From: Triatoma infestans
Lineage: Eukaryota > Arthropoda > Insecta > Hemiptera > Reduviidae
Assembly: GCA_011037195.1 (NCBI GenBank)
Contig: JAAEAF010008043.1
Span: 1 to 64,000 of the forward strand
DNA length: 64,000 bases
Reading direction: 5' to 3'
Below are positions 29,401 through 41,015 of the stretch, piece by piece. The notes beneath the pieces are model-generated. The model did no database searches. It was given only the letters and a program-made list of their open reading frames with translations, and was not told the DNA's origin. Position 1 is the stretch's first letter; the number at the start of each line of letters is the position of its first letter. Both the position numbers and the translations under genes were made by a program.

Positions 29401-30105
29401 AATTTTTTCAAAGTAATCAAAATAGTTTCAGTATAATCAAAATAATAAATCAACAATGGTGATAATAATGTTTACATTGCCATTGTTTACATTTTTAAAA
29501 CTTATTCAAATAAATCATTTCCATTCTTAGATTTTAAGGTTAATTAAGGTTGTTTTAAGGTTTTAAGCTGTACACTTTGTAAATATTGAAAAATACTTTA
29601 ATTTAAACTTCTTGATTCGCAATAAGCAACTGAATAGGACAAAATGTTCTATTATTACAATATGTCCTTAGAATTGAATCTGCAGAATTTCGTTGAAACT
29701 GACACCAGCAATAATTGCTAATCTTTCATGGAATAAGCCAACAATTCTGGGAATTATAAATATTACAAAAATTTCTTACATGCGGGTTTTAAATCTCATG
29801 TACCCATGAATTGTAGATGTTATGTTTTTAGATTTGAAAGTTTAGCGTCTTAATCTTCTTTCTTCCTTCCAACTGGATCGATCAGCAGCTGCCCATCTTT
29901 TTATTTAATAATTACTGAAGAAAGTTACACTACTTCTGTAGGGTTTTAATAAAAATCTCTGAAGATCGTCGAATATTCGAAATCGTTCAGGCAGAAGAAA
30001 AAGGAAAGGCAAGAGGTCATCAGCTCTACGGAAAGTTCCTGTCAAGCTTATTTTATAGCAAAAGGGAAATTGGCTACTTGTAAGGTTCCTAAAATTCTAA
30101 TGAAA
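29401..30105. other. AT-rich intergenic stretch
   Basis: No gene recognised. A CTGAAGA...GAAA look-alike at about 29971-29996 is discussed under rejected items. Confidence 0.4.
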
Positions 30106-30109
30106 TCTC

Positions 30110-31240
30110 GAATAACCAATAATAAAGTTAGAAAGAAATTGCTTAATGCATTGATTACTTCAAATCTTGTTATATGCTGGACAAATTTGGGCATTCAATT
30201 TTGTTAATCAAATTAAGAAAGTAAAGCTCCAATTTACAAAAAAAAATTTCAAATTAAATATAAACAAAATTTATATCCGGACATGCGGGAATAGAGGGCA
30301 ATGAAAGGGCGGGCCGGCTGGCTAGGGTACTACCTTTTTGTGAATCCTCCTTATCTTTTTGTGATTCCGAGCCAGCTCTTGCTGTCACTAAGAAGTTCTG
30401 TGATAAACAGATTAGACTTTGGGTGGCTAGAGTTTTGGAGAAATATTGGGAGAATAAGCTGGGGTGCCTCCAGGTCAAATGACTCTAAGCAGGAGTTTTC
30501 AATCAAAGAGACTAAGCAGGAGTTTTCAGAGTACCTCCTGTCACTTAGTAGGATAGGACTGAGGACCTTAGTAGGTGTCACTACACCTACTACTGGACAC
30601 GCTTGGGTGGCTAGTCATTTGCATAATATAGGGAGGTAGTCTAGTCCTATGTGTCAAACTGCGATGATGGAGTTAGGGAAACGGGTATTGCTATCTATGT
30701 AAGTGTTCCCATTTCGCTGGTACTTGGGAGGGCATCATTCTCGCGGGATAGCCTGGGAGAGTTAGTGCTGAAAGATATTTTAGGATATTGTAGACAAACC
30801 GGCAGTCTACAGGGGGAGATTAATTAGGGGGATGATTTGGTGGGAAAATCGGGGGGACAAATTCCAGATAGGCTTAGGTCCCAGGCCGACAGGCACCAGG
30901 ATTTTTACAAAGACTGAGGTTTTCGTCCTACAAAAATTCTTTCCATCTTCAATATTCATTTGCATAATATAGGGAGGACGTCTAGTCCCTAATGTAAGAA
31001 CTGTGATGATGGAGTTAGGGAAACGGTATATCGTATCTATGTCAGTGTCCCCAATTTGCTGGTACTAGGTTTCGTGTATTTGGGAGGGCATCACTCTTGC
31101 GGGGTTGCCTGCGACGGTTGGAGCTGAAAGATATTTTAGGTTATTGTAGACAAACCAAACCGATAGACTACCGGGGAAGATTAACTATGGGGTTGATTTT
31201 GGAGGAAAGTCGGGGGGGATAAAAGCCACATAGGCTTTCC
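30110..31240 (+). pseudogene. RNase H-type non-LTR relic with duplicated 3' end
   Basis: At 30115-30210 a frame gives NNKVRKKLLNALITSNLV, resembling an RT thumb. At 30270-30340 another gives ISGHAGIEGNERAG, the last RNase H motif. At 30560-30636 there is a decayed LTGHAWVASHLHNIG followed by a Cys/His remnant. The segment about 30615-30875 (CATTTGCATAATATAGGGAG, TGATGGAGTTAGGGAAACGG, GAAAGATATTTTAGG, TGTAGACAAACC) is repeated at about 30958-31215. This is either a tandem duplication of the 3' end or two adjacent copies. Many stops are present. Confidence 0.6.
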
Positions 31241-31733
31241 AATATGATATCCAATATGTTATAGAGATTTGCAGTTATAATGTACATTTTAGAAATAAAA
31301 GTTCCTTGGATTTACCAGAGTATTATTTCGATTGGAATTGTCCAATTAATTTATTAGGGAAAATACTGTAGTTGCGACTGCCAAGTGGTCAACTTTTTAG
31401 GTACTTATAGCGAATTTTTAGGTACTTTTCCTGTACCTGTTAATCCAATAGTTAAGTTTGGGCAACATCAATGTTGGCTTTATAATGTTACCTTCTTTTT
31501 TCTTCTTTCCATTTTAAATTCAACCTGAACAAAACAACTCAACTAAAATGTAAAACAAAATTTAATTCATCGATATAACAATTAGAAATCAAACTTGGAA
31601 AAGTTTTAAAAAAAAGGAAATTCCCAAACTAGGCTCTCTCTCTAGAGAGAGAATAAGTGTTTGTATAAAATGTCCAATCCACTTGCCACAAAGTATCCCC
31701 ATTCATTCTGTCATCAACATTAAATGTACATTA
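31241..31733. other. AT-rich intergenic stretch
   Basis: No gene or family repeat seen. Confidence 0.45.
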
Positions 31734-31755
31734 CCCCCCCCACCCCGGGGGGGGG
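31734..31755. other. C-run/G-run hairpin
   Basis: Eight C, then A, four C and nine G in a row, able to form a very stable hairpin of about eight G-C pairs in otherwise AT-rich DNA. The run lengths should be treated with caution because homopolymers are error-prone. Confidence 0.8.
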
Positions 31756-31992
31756 ATGGGTGAATGCGACGTGATCTAAGCATTAGATGTGAAAGTTTTC
31801 TCAATACCACAACGAACAATGTGGATATATAGATGAAGGAAAGTTTATATCTACAAATTTAATTTTGATAATTGCTTTTATAGTTTCTTTATAATGTGAT
31901 GGTGATTTAGCTTTATGACTAATCATTAGTGGTGGTGGGTGAGAATTTTTGTGTTAATAAAATCAAAGTAAATTGTGTAATAAAAAAAAAAA

Positions 31993-32070
31993 AACTGGTG
32001 TGACACACTCTTACGACTTTCTCTCATTGCAGTTTACAAAGATTTAAGTGGCAAATTTTTCTTCAACTAA
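31993..32070. repeat. R1kb end fragment
   Basis: After a poly(A) run: CTGGTGTGACACACTCTTAC, CTTTCTCTCATTGCAG, then GTGGCAAATTTTTCT. Only the terminal ~75 bp remains before unrelated DNA and the LINE tail. Confidence 0.65.
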
Positions 32071-32128
32071 TAATTTTTACTACAAGTTTGCTTATCTTCA
32101 ATTTCATATCAATAGAAGAATCTAAACT

Positions 32129-33190
32129 TATTATTATTATTATTCAAGAAAGGGTAGGGCGAAACCCTACGCTATCCAAAGCCTCCCTAGACTACCCCAA
32201 AAAAAAAGCAACTACCGGGCCTGGGGCAAAAGTCCAGGCCCGGGTTTTACCCATAAGGATGAGTGCTGTGAGGTCATCCATGTCTAGAAGCCTGACAGAC
32301 ATGTGCCAAGAGACTCACCAACAGCAGGCTCGGGACCAATGAAAGGGAGAGAGGCTCCCAATTTGGCAAACCTATCCACCTCTTCATTCCCAAAAATACC
32401 TATGTGATCTGTTACCCTAACTAGAAGCACTTTTTTCAGAGAAGAAAGCTCTTCTAGTCTTTTAGAACATTCTAATATCAATCTGGAAGTGAAGACACAT
32501 GAACTAAGCACCTTAAACGCAGCTTGGCTATCCGAGCAGATACAAACACCCATTAAGTTAGTATAATGGAGTTGATGAGGAGAGAAATCGGGATTGATTA
32601 ATTAGACGAGATATGAAGACACTGTTATAATATACCTATAAGTTAGACAAACTGCACTGAACTTATGATTTTTATAAAATAAAGGGTTAGATGCGATGTA
32701 AGGTTGAATCTGATAGATCCATGTCCAGATCTCTCACTGGCTTATATACAGGTTCTCCCCACTCTAGCCTGCTTAAGTCAGAGAGTACCAGAGAGAGTCT
32801 CGGTGTTTCTCTCGGTTGGGCTTGTGTTCTCTCTCTTGTCGTTACATCAGTATTACTTCCCTCTCATCCAAAAGACAACAAAGAATTGCATATACCTCAG
32901 CCGGGAAAACAGTGGTCCACTCACCAAGAGGCATCACCAAATGGTCTGCCGTCTCAAAATAGACGGCAGCCTCAGACTTACCATCCATTCTGGAACCGTC
33001 CTTGTAGCACCGGAGATAATTCTCAGGAATCACACCAGACAGACCCAAGCTTAACCAATCTTCCTAGAAGGTAACCTAACTTTGTAGGAGTGATCAAAAC
33101 AAAAATCTTCAACACCCTATCAGAAGAGAAACCTGTAATGGGAACCCTTAAAAGCATCTCGCGATAAATGGTAGAATGGCCATATCTCTT
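32129..33190 (-). pseudogene. RNase H-type non-LTR retrotransposon 3' portion, with (TTA)n tail
   Basis: Minus strand from 33190: PFIARMLLRVPITGF-like and KIFVLITPTKLGYL-like pieces, then CYKDGSRMDGKSEAAVYFE and LGEWTTVFPAEVYAIL (first Asp and Glu of RNase H), ending EREVILM at 32842. After a ~295-bp insertion RNase H resumes with MGVCICSDSQAAFKVL (second Asp) and IGIFGNEEVDRFAKLG (last Asp). Then comes a 3' UTR with GGCTTTGGATAGCGTAGGGT, ending in a (TTA)n run at 32129-32143. The UTR matches 42.5-42.6 kb, so both belong to one LINE family. Stops and the insertion make it a pseudogene. Confidence 0.8.
32553..32846 (-). mobile_element. LTR-like insertion, family LTR-B
   Basis: It interrupts the RNase H frame between EREVILM and GVCICSDSQ. 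On the minus strand it starts TGTAACGACAAGAGAG, has TAGAGTGGGGAGAACCTG and a TATA box (TATATAAG), and ends near CTCTCCTCATCAACTCCATT. The 51.7-kb copy shares TAGAGTGGGG, the TATA position and the CTCTCCT...CCATTATAC end. No exact target-site duplication could be fixed; TACTGA and TACTAA at the two ends are similar. Confidence 0.55.
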
Positions 33191-33319
33191 ACTTAATACA
33201 ATCTAAACTTAATAAAATGACTTTTTTTTTTGAGAAAACCTTACACTCCCTCTCCTCCCCAAATTTCTTTCAATCATTTATTTCTGAGGAAAAAATTCCC
33301 AACCAATATGATAGGTTTC

Positions 33320-34495
33320 TGTATTCCTTAGTTGGTATAACAAATTTAATGTAATCCGTCGGTGTTTTTTATGGATAAAATCATAGAAAACTGAAATAAC
33401 TTTAGTAACAATGCACTGCCGGTCAACCGATTTTCTTCAAACTCAGAATATTAGCATTAAAAATGTATGATTTAGATAATAGAATTGTTTAATAAACTAA
33501 AATAGCACTTTGGATGTTAACATAACCCTGCCCCTCTCAAAAAAAAAAAAAAAAAATCCACCTTAAATGAATTTGCCCGGAGAAATGTTTCAAATAAAAG
33601 TTATAACTCTTTGTATGTGTAATAGGAACCGAAGAGCAGGGAGAGAGACATAAAAATTTCTCAGGATCACTCACTAGTTTAGGTCAGACTAGAATGGGAG
33701 AATCTGTTTAAATACAGCTATGTTAGCCATAGAAACGAGACTTCGAGGAGTCTTGGAACAGTTCATAGAGCAGTCACAACGCGTCAACAACCTTTCTATT
33801 TAGTCACTCTAAATCTCTCACTACATACATTACGTATAAAATCCAGGTGGTTTGTATTACCTTTCTTTTATACAGTATTCAGCATTATTTCCAGTTTATT
33901 TCCTCTTATAAACCCAATTTCTCTCCTTTTCATACCTTTAAAATTGGTATGAGAAGGAGAGAAATTGGGTTTGTTACATAATAAACTGGCAGTAAAGCTG
34001 AACACTGTATAATAGAAAGTCAACACAAACTGCCTGGATTTTTACATGTAATATAATGTAGTGAGAGATTTAGAATGAGTAAAAAGAAAGGTTGTTGACG
34101 CGTTGTGACTGCTGTATGAACTATTCCAAGATTCCCTCCTATGGCTAACACATGTATATACAGTCAATATATTAAGTTTAAAGAAAATTGTTGATGCCAT
34201 TTTAGAGAAAATCTTAGAAAATTGAAAAAAAAAAAAACTGTTTAGTAGAAACGCAGTTTCTGGTTGAAGAATTTTACGTTAGGAATCCTGTCGGACCCTA
34301 TGGTGTTATCAACACGGAATGTCAAGTTGAAAGGTAGTGCGATTTTTCGTTTTTGAGCTGTGCTTTTCACATACACGCACAGACCATTTTCTAAAAACCA
34401 CTTTTATGGACTCAGGAGGCCACAAAACGTATATTTCTGGTGAAAATCGATATCGAAAATTTGACACGATTATAATAGGTACTTTCTCTTTTTAG
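33320..34495. repeat. R1kb repeat, interrupted by an LTR-B inverted pair
   Basis: R1kb body pieces flank the insertion. Left side: GCACTGCCGGTCAACCGATT, GATAATAGAATTGTTTAAT and TTGCCCGGAGAAATGTTTC. Right side: AAGTTTAAAGAAAATTGTTG, AACACGGAATGTCAAG, CACTTTTATGGACTCAGGAG and AATTTGACACGATTAT. The insertion lies between TTTGTATG and the AGTTTAAAG block. Confidence 0.7.
33618..34168. mobile_element. LTR-B copy with an inverted partial second copy
   Basis: The left arm starts TGTAATAGGAACCGAAGAG (33618), has a TATA-like TTTAAATACAG, CAACGCGTCAACAACC, and AACCCAATTTCTCTCCTTTT near the centre. After a few bases the right arm repeats this in reverse: AAGGAGAGAAATTGGGTTT, GGTTGTTGACGCGTTG, GTTAGCC (as its complement). 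It stops at the TATA region, so the first ~90 bp of the LTR are missing there. The arms can fold into a hairpin of over 200 bp. Confidence 0.75.
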
Positions 34496-35600
34496 GAGTA
34501 AGAGAAACAAACATAATTAGAAAAACGAAACAAACATAATTCTTTGTTTCAATCCAGTGTGAAACATTGTCGTGCTACAAAGACGACAGGGTTGTGCAAC
34601 TTTGCAGTCTAAGGGATTAGCACTGCCCGATTGACAATACTTAAACAAAGCATGCACAACCTGTTTTATATAACAGTCTTTTTAACGTATAATGTCTAAA
34701 GGCAGAGCATTCCCAGAACTGAAGGAAACACAACTCCGTAGTTTAGGATACTGAGAATCGGCATAGATAGTTAAAGTCAATTTTGTATTTATGCCAAATT
34801 TTGGCCTGTTTTTTTTCTTTATCAAATTCTACAAGAGAAGAAATATTGTATTCAATCAACGAAACAATAACAAAAACTACAAGAATAAATTAAGGAAATA
34901 AATCATAGAATAGAAGCTGAAATAAAAAGTCAGTATCTATAAAAATATATAAATAGTATGAATAAAATTATTATTGTTTATATTGTGAAAGAAAAGCGCA
35001 TTAATAAATGATTTTTATTTTAATTAAAGCAGGTTTTTTGTTTTCAAAAGTTATTTACTTTAAAATTGTTAATTGCAGGCAGCAATTACTTTTTGTAAAA
35101 TGTAAATAATTACAAAGCAGAAAAGTCTATTAAGATCTGGTATAGATCAATTAGGAAACTAAGATTTGGATTTAATTGCTTTACCAACTGAAATCAATAG
35201 TTTCTATCAAGAATTCAAAGTAATAACAGAATAAGTGTAGATTTAATTAAATAACAGTTAACACTCATTAAAAGCAATTAGTAAACTACTTTTATACGAA
35301 TTAAGTACAAGGAAATTAGTAGTAGAATTATCAGGAAGTAAACTGAGACAAGTAACTTTACAGTAAAGTAAAGCTTGAGGAGTTAACAGAGCCGTTAAAG
35401 GGGGAACTTACTGAAAGGGTTTAACATCAGTGTAAGATAGTCCATTGTTGAATTGACGCTAACAAAAACCTGAACTCTAGCCAAGCTAGTTAACAGAACA
35501 ATTTTATATATTATTTTTCCTATATAATGGCTAATTAGGTTGTCCATTTTTTTCTAACGTACTATTTAAGTTTAAATAAACTTATTCCAAAACTCTTGGT
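34496..35600. other. AT-rich intergenic stretch
   Basis: No gene or known family repeat found. Confidence 0.45.
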
Positions 35601-35613
35601 AAAGGATGCGATG

Positions 35614-37263
35614 TCACCCCTAATGTGGAGCCTGGAGGTGGATGAGCTCCTCTGCAAGCTGACAGACCTCGGCATTTCTTGTCAGGTGTATGCCGATGAC
35701 GTCGTCATATTTGTTAGAGGGAAGCTTGAAGAAACCCTCTGTGGCATAATACAGAGGGGGTTAGATATTTCTAGCGGGTGGTGTGGTTCAGTGGGGTTGA
35801 AGATTAATCGAACGAAAACCACTGCGATATCCTTCACTAGGAAAAGAACACTTCCACGCCTGAAAAGTATCCGGCTAGCCGGAGAAATATTGGGGTGGAA
35901 AAAGGAGGTTAAGTACCTAGGGGTAACTTTCAATAGTAAACTCCTATGGAAGAAACACATTGAATCAATTGTTAGTAAGGCCACTGGCGCTCTCATGATA
36001 TGTAGGAGGATGGCTGGCAAATCCTGGGGTTGCCCCCCAAGTATCCTACGGTGGATGTACACCATGATGGTGAGACCGGTCTTCACCTACGGCGCAGTGG
36101 CATGGCTTGGGAAGACCAAGGTAGTATCAGTCAAGAGGACTCTTGACAAGGTACAGCGGCTCTCATGCTTATGCAAGGCGGGAGCTATGCGGACTTGTCC
36201 CACTGCGGGATCGAGGTTATCCTAAATCTGTCACCTCTGCACCTAGTGGTGGAAAGGGCGGCGAAGGGAGCTCTCTTAGGATCTCTAGGGGTGGTGCAGA
36301 AGGAGGGGGAGGTCTGGGGGTCAGGGAGTGGCTATCCTCACCTTTGGGCTCCCTTATCTGGCACCTCCCTAGAAATGCATGAATAAGAAAACAGCTTCAC
36401 TAAGAATTTTTCTTTGAAGCTGGGCACCAAAAGTGGGTGGAGCGAGGGATCCGCTCTGTTGGGCATTAAGGAACGTGCCATTAAATGGTATACGGATGGG
36501 TCTAAGGCCCACAGGGGACTGGGGCGGGAGTGGTTGCTCCAAGGATCAAGCACACGAAACCCATGGGTAATTTTCTAGGCGGAGATATACGCTATTGGAA
36601 GATGCGTACAATTCAACCTCGATAGGGGATACAGGAACCAGGAGATTGTAATCCTTTCCGATAGTCAAGCAGCCATTAGAGCATTGAATGCATCGGTTAT
36701 CAGCTCTAAAATAGACTACTTAATAACCTAGGCAGGAGGAACAAAGTTACCCTGTGGGTGCCGGCGCATGTTGGCATTGAAGGGAATGAGATGGCCAAGT
36801 TAGGCGCTAGGACCCTGCTCCTAGGGCCGGAACCTTTTTGTAGGGTCAACGACCAGTTTCTGTTGGAGGAACTTAGAAAGGATGAGGTGACGGAGGAGAT
36901 CTCAACTCTGGTACTCCCACCCGGTTCGAGGAAGGCCAAGATCTGCTTGGGAATTATAACCAATGGAGATCGAATGACCAATGCATCAGATTGTGCAAGA
37001 ACAAGCTCCACGTTCTTACGGGTTTCCTCACGGGGTATAGCCGACTCAGAGGACACCTGGTGAAGCTGGGTTTGGAAAGTGACAGCTCATGCAGATTCTG
37101 TGGGGAGCTGGAGGAAACTCCACTACATTTCCTAACAAACTGCGAGGCTGCCACTCAGAGAAGATTCAAGACCCTGGATAGGTACCAGGTGGAGGAGGGG
37201 GATATACCCTCTCTAGAGCCCGTCAGTGTATTGGGATTCCTCAGAGATCTCAATCTGATGTAG
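35614..37263 (+). pseudogene. LINE-A ORF2 C-terminal half: RT palm/thumb, RNase H, Cys/His tail
   Basis: The frame 35596-36225 reads LMWSLEVDELLCKLTDLGIS, then VYADDVVIFVRG with the catalytic YADD. It continues LKINRTKTTAISFTRKR, GWKKEVKYLGVTFNSKLLW and MYTMMVRPVFTYGAVAWLGK (thumb). After frameshifts RNase H appears: WYTDGSKA (about 36485), AEIYAIGRCVQFNLDRG, ILSDSQAAIRAL (36650-36690) and VPAHVGIEGNEMA (36755-36795). The last frame (36991-37263) has LTGFLTGYSRLRGHLVKLGL, CRFCGELEETPLHFLTNC and VLGFLRDLNLM before the stop. RNase H plus the Cys/His tail suits the I/LOA-type LINEs. Frameshifts and the missing N-terminal half make it non-coding now. Confidence 0.9.
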
Positions 37264-37391
37264 GTTTTGTAGAACGGATGTTCAGAGAAGGATATCTGTT
37301 CGGGTGCTGTGGGCAATAAATAGCCTGCGCCATAGCACAATAGATCGAAAAGGGGTCGCGGTGCATTGGCCCCCCCCCATCAAAAAAAAAA
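35614..37391 (+). mobile_element. LINE-A copy, 5'-truncated, with 13-bp target-site duplication
   Basis: AAAGGATGCGATG occurs at 35601-35613 and 37392-37404, an exact 13-bp duplication, allowing for ambiguity with the A-tail. The insert begins inside the RT (immediately after the PQGG region) and ends with a 3' UTR containing AATAAATAGCCTGCGCC, GGGGTCGCGGTGCATTGG and a poly(A) tail. It is the same family as the copy at 18.7-21.8 kb, and its intact duplication implies a fairly recent insertion. Confidence 0.92.
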
Positions 37392-37404
37392 AAAGGATGC
37401 GATG

Positions 37405-38990
37405 CTAGGGTACTTAATGGAATATTAAGTTAATTATATCTGCTATTTTGCGTTATATATATATTTTGTTCATAAACACGCATTCGCAAGCAGAGATACA
37501 GACTATTGCATAAAAATATTTTTTCATATTTGAGAGCAAGTCTTGGAGATGAAAATTCAATTTCGTGACACGATGGCAATACTTCCTATTACCAGCTGTA
37601 AAAGAAAGTAAAAAAAAAAAATATAAAAACTTGAGAAACGTTGTTATATAAAAAAAGAGTAAAATAATCATGCGATTTGGATTTTACATCTCAAAATTTA
37701 GGTTTGTTTTTGTTTGTAGTGAGAAGAAGAAGCAAAACATGTAATTTACGATAATATCTTGCATCAATCTGTTGGCCACCATTTTCTAGACATGTAATGA
37801 GGTGTTCAAATAAGTTTTTGCAATTTTTTTTTATTAACTAGGCATTACAGAACTACAAATAAATCCATTTTCTCAAAAAAAACAAAAAAAATGATTCAAT
37901 AAAATTCGAATAAAAATTCCCTTAATTGATTTCTGCCTGATTCTGTTGTGATTGGCTGCTAGGAAAAGTTTCGAGTACTGCAAGTTTTGATGTTTGGATT
38001 GCACTGTAAATACAGATAGAGTAAAGGGGAAAAGAAAATATTGGAAAATATATATTGGTTGATGGAAACCATTTTTTTTTTTATTATTTTTAATTTTTGT
38101 TTATTTATTTATAATTTGTTTTACGTTTTAGTTTCTCCAAATACAAATAGAGTTTGATATATTTACATCAAATGTAAAATACCGTTTGATCAATCGTAAA
38201 ATAACGATTGATATTAATTATAAATTTAAAAGTTATGAGAAATTTTCCATTAAAATAAAATAATTTTAGGAAATAACAGAATAGCGAAAGAAATTTATAA
38301 CATAAAACTTATGAAGAAAAATAGTACAACAATTAAAAATCAATAAATAACATTCAAGTAATTATTCGTTTAACATAAAACGATCTGACCATTAAGCAAT
38401 TAACCAATACAGTAGTACAATTGTTTTATGTTCAGTACTGGGCGGCTAGAATACTGGGAAACTGCTCTGCGGTTAGGTATATTTACAGCATGTGGTATAT
38501 GATATTTACGGAAGGGTTCGTTCATTTATTGGAAAGTGCACAGTTAAATGAAATAAGTCTTCAATTACCACGTAAATATATATTGTATGCAGGTTGTTTT
38601 TTGGTTTAATGATAGAAATAATGTTTTGTATTTGTTAGTTTAATTTGAAATTTATCAGAAAGCCTTAATTATGCGTATATTTTTGTTATGTTGAATAAAA
38701 AATTAAGACCAAAATAGTGCTCACAATATCACAACCAAGATAAATAAAGGTCTCTATATTTTGTTGAACGTACTAAAACTAGGTCATTTTGTTTTAAAAA
38801 AATTCAAAGAATATACCGGTAGTATGAATTCTTTGAAAAGTCCAGAATTTGTTTCTAATACAATGGAATTTGAATCAATTTTGAATAAGCAAGTTATCAA
38901 CATGTGAAGACGAGTTACATTTTATTGAACATTGATAGTTATTAGGAAGTTGTGAAAAGTAAATTTTTTAAAAATCTTAGCCTTATATGA
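37405..38990. other. AT-rich intergenic stretch
   Basis: Long A/T-rich DNA with short chance frames. Nothing recognised. Confidence 0.5.
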
Positions 38991-38997
38991 ACAGTAA

Positions 38998-39775
38998 TGT
39001 AATGTGATAACAAGAAGGAGTGATAACAAGAAGGAAAATATATAACTTTTAATTATAAAAATTATAACTAGTGGTGCCAGCCAGTCGCTATTATTCAGGT
39101 CAAGAGCCGCGGTCAGTGCACGGTCAAAGGAACTGCCAAAGACACACCGCTTTCAACAAGAAACCCTTTTAAAAGGGTCATTATACGGTCAGTATACAGA
39201 AGCCACCTGGCCAATATACAAGGGTCAACAAATCATTCATAAGACCACCTGGCTACAGTCCTTTGATAACCGCCAATAAAAAACACTCAAAAGACCACCT
39301 GGCTACAGTCTTTTGATAACTGCCATCACCTGTTCGCCGACCTATTCAAGACCTAGGGTCAACATACGGCAAGAGATGTTTAGTGTGACCCGTAATTACA
39401 TACTTGTCAATGTGTGAGTGATGGCAATATAAGGTCTCTCCACAGGAAGAGGGGGATTATTCTTCAGTATTTTATCAGCGTATCATCAAGATTCTACCAG
39501 TGACATAGTTTATACATCGGAGCGCGTCCCTATCTAAGTATTTAGACATATATTTATTTATCAATCATTATAGTTGTGCATTCTAGTTACATTTGAAATC
39601 ATTTTAAATTAATTGTAGTTATATCTTTTCAAACGTTAAATTATTGTTAAAATATATATCTATTTTCGTAAATTAGTAATTCATATTCCGAGTAACAACT
39701 CTCTAAAAATCTCTAACTAACTCCCAACTATTCATCGCATCACAACACCTCTCCAAGACATCTGAACCCACCACA
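38998..39775 (+). mobile_element. Solo LTR, family LTR-A (subfamily 2)
   Basis: A 778-bp unit from TGTAATGTG to CCACCACA, flanked by GTAA at 38994-38997 and 39776-39779 (exact 4-bp duplication). It contains ACTAGTGGTGCCAGCCAGTC, GAGCCGCGGTCAGTGCACGG, AGACCACCTGGCTACAGTC (twice), GATGGCAATATAAGG (TATA-like) and GGAGCGCGTCCCTATC. No internal region follows. Confidence 0.9.
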
Positions 39776-40471
39776 GTAATACAAAAGATAAAAGAAAGAT
39801 AAAAAGTAAAAGCGCAGGAGAACTTAAAAAGAAAATTTCAAAAGTAAGAAAATTAAATTACCGTGTCGTGTCTTTTCAAATAGTTCCTAGAACTAGTAGT
39901 TTCTAACCAAGGCTGGCATAGAATTACCGGAGAGCAATAGATGAGACCACATTAAGATTTTCCTATCATGAATGTCTCGGTATTCAGAGCACATAGTCAA
40001 GACTCATAAGAATATTGTACCCAACCGATCTCAAGACTAGCTTTGATAAAAATCAGGTCAGAGAGAGGTAAGTTTTCTGTACGCATAAATTCAGAACATA
40101 GTGACTTACTGTATAGAAAACAAACTTGTATGGCGAATAGGATCAGTACGAACCGGCCAAGCATCAAAAAGCACGTCCATGGCTTAGTAAGTGATAGTAT
40201 AGAAGGTAAAAGCCAATATCTACGAGCGCTATGCTATTCAGATTCTGAAGAAAGGATTGGAGAGTACTTTAAGTAAACGGATGCCACAATGGTCTCTTTG
40301 AGGTTCGCAAAGGAGTAACTGGCTCCGCATTTCTTATTTTATCTTCGATATTTATTGGACGTTGTTTGTTATATTATTGCTGAAAATACTATACTAAATT
40401 TACTGTATACCATACTATACTAAATGGTTGTAAAACGGAAAAGTTTAACAAGTATTAAATCTAATGGAAGG
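39776..40471. other. Intergenic stretch
   Basis: No gene recognised. The 77-codon frame at 40043-40276 has no domain I know. Confidence 0.4.
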
Positions 40472-40690
40472 AACTATAGCAAAGTGGTAGAGCGCTGGAC
40501 TAGTAACCCGGGTTTGACTCCAGCTGTAGATTTTCTCTTCCTAGGAGCCTCTTCCTAGCTTACTATCCGATGATGGGCAATGTTGTCTGTAACGAGAGAA
40601 CACTATCTGGAGGCCAGCGTGAAGTGAGAAGGCTCTGGGCGCAAATGCCCACAAATGTTAACACGCCTTAAATTAATAAAACAAAACAAA
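40472..40690 (+). repeat. tRNA-derived SINE, family S1
   Basis: A box TAGCAAAGTGG at 40477-40486, B box GGTTTGACTCC at 40511-40521, then the S1 body (CTAGGAGCCTCTTCCTAGCT, GATGGGCAATGTTGTCTGTA, GGAGGCCAGCGTGAAGTGAG, CACGCCTTAAATT). It ends with an AAAAC-type tail. Moderately diverged. Confidence 0.8.
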
Positions 40691-41015
40691 ACAAAAAAAA
40701 ACAATATTAAATCAGGGATAACTTAAGTAATTTATGATTAGAAAACAAGAAATCATGATCAAAATGTTCGATGTTAGAACAATTTCTAATCTCAATGGAT
40801 GTATTTTATTTTTAAAAGATTTTTTTTATGTAAGTTATTAATATATTCTATATTAAAATGAGTTCCAAATAATTTTTATTATATGTGATCAAAATTAATA
40901 AATGAACAATTATCAATATTTTAAATATCATATAATTAATTATAACATAATATTTTCCAGAATTATTGAAACACAGTCCAACTCCTTAGAAATCTCTTTT
41001 ACAAGGGCAAAGAAG
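40691..41015. other. AT-rich spacer
   Basis: Nothing recognised. Confidence 0.5.

Noticed and set aside
29969..30000. CTGAAGATCGTCGAATATTCGAAATCGTTCAGG-like string (key parts CTGAAGA and GAAA) as another hammerhead
   Set aside because: The hairpin between the two core parts is an overlapping TCGAATATTCGA palindrome that uses bases of GAAA itself, stem I is unclear and no related arm blocks flank it.
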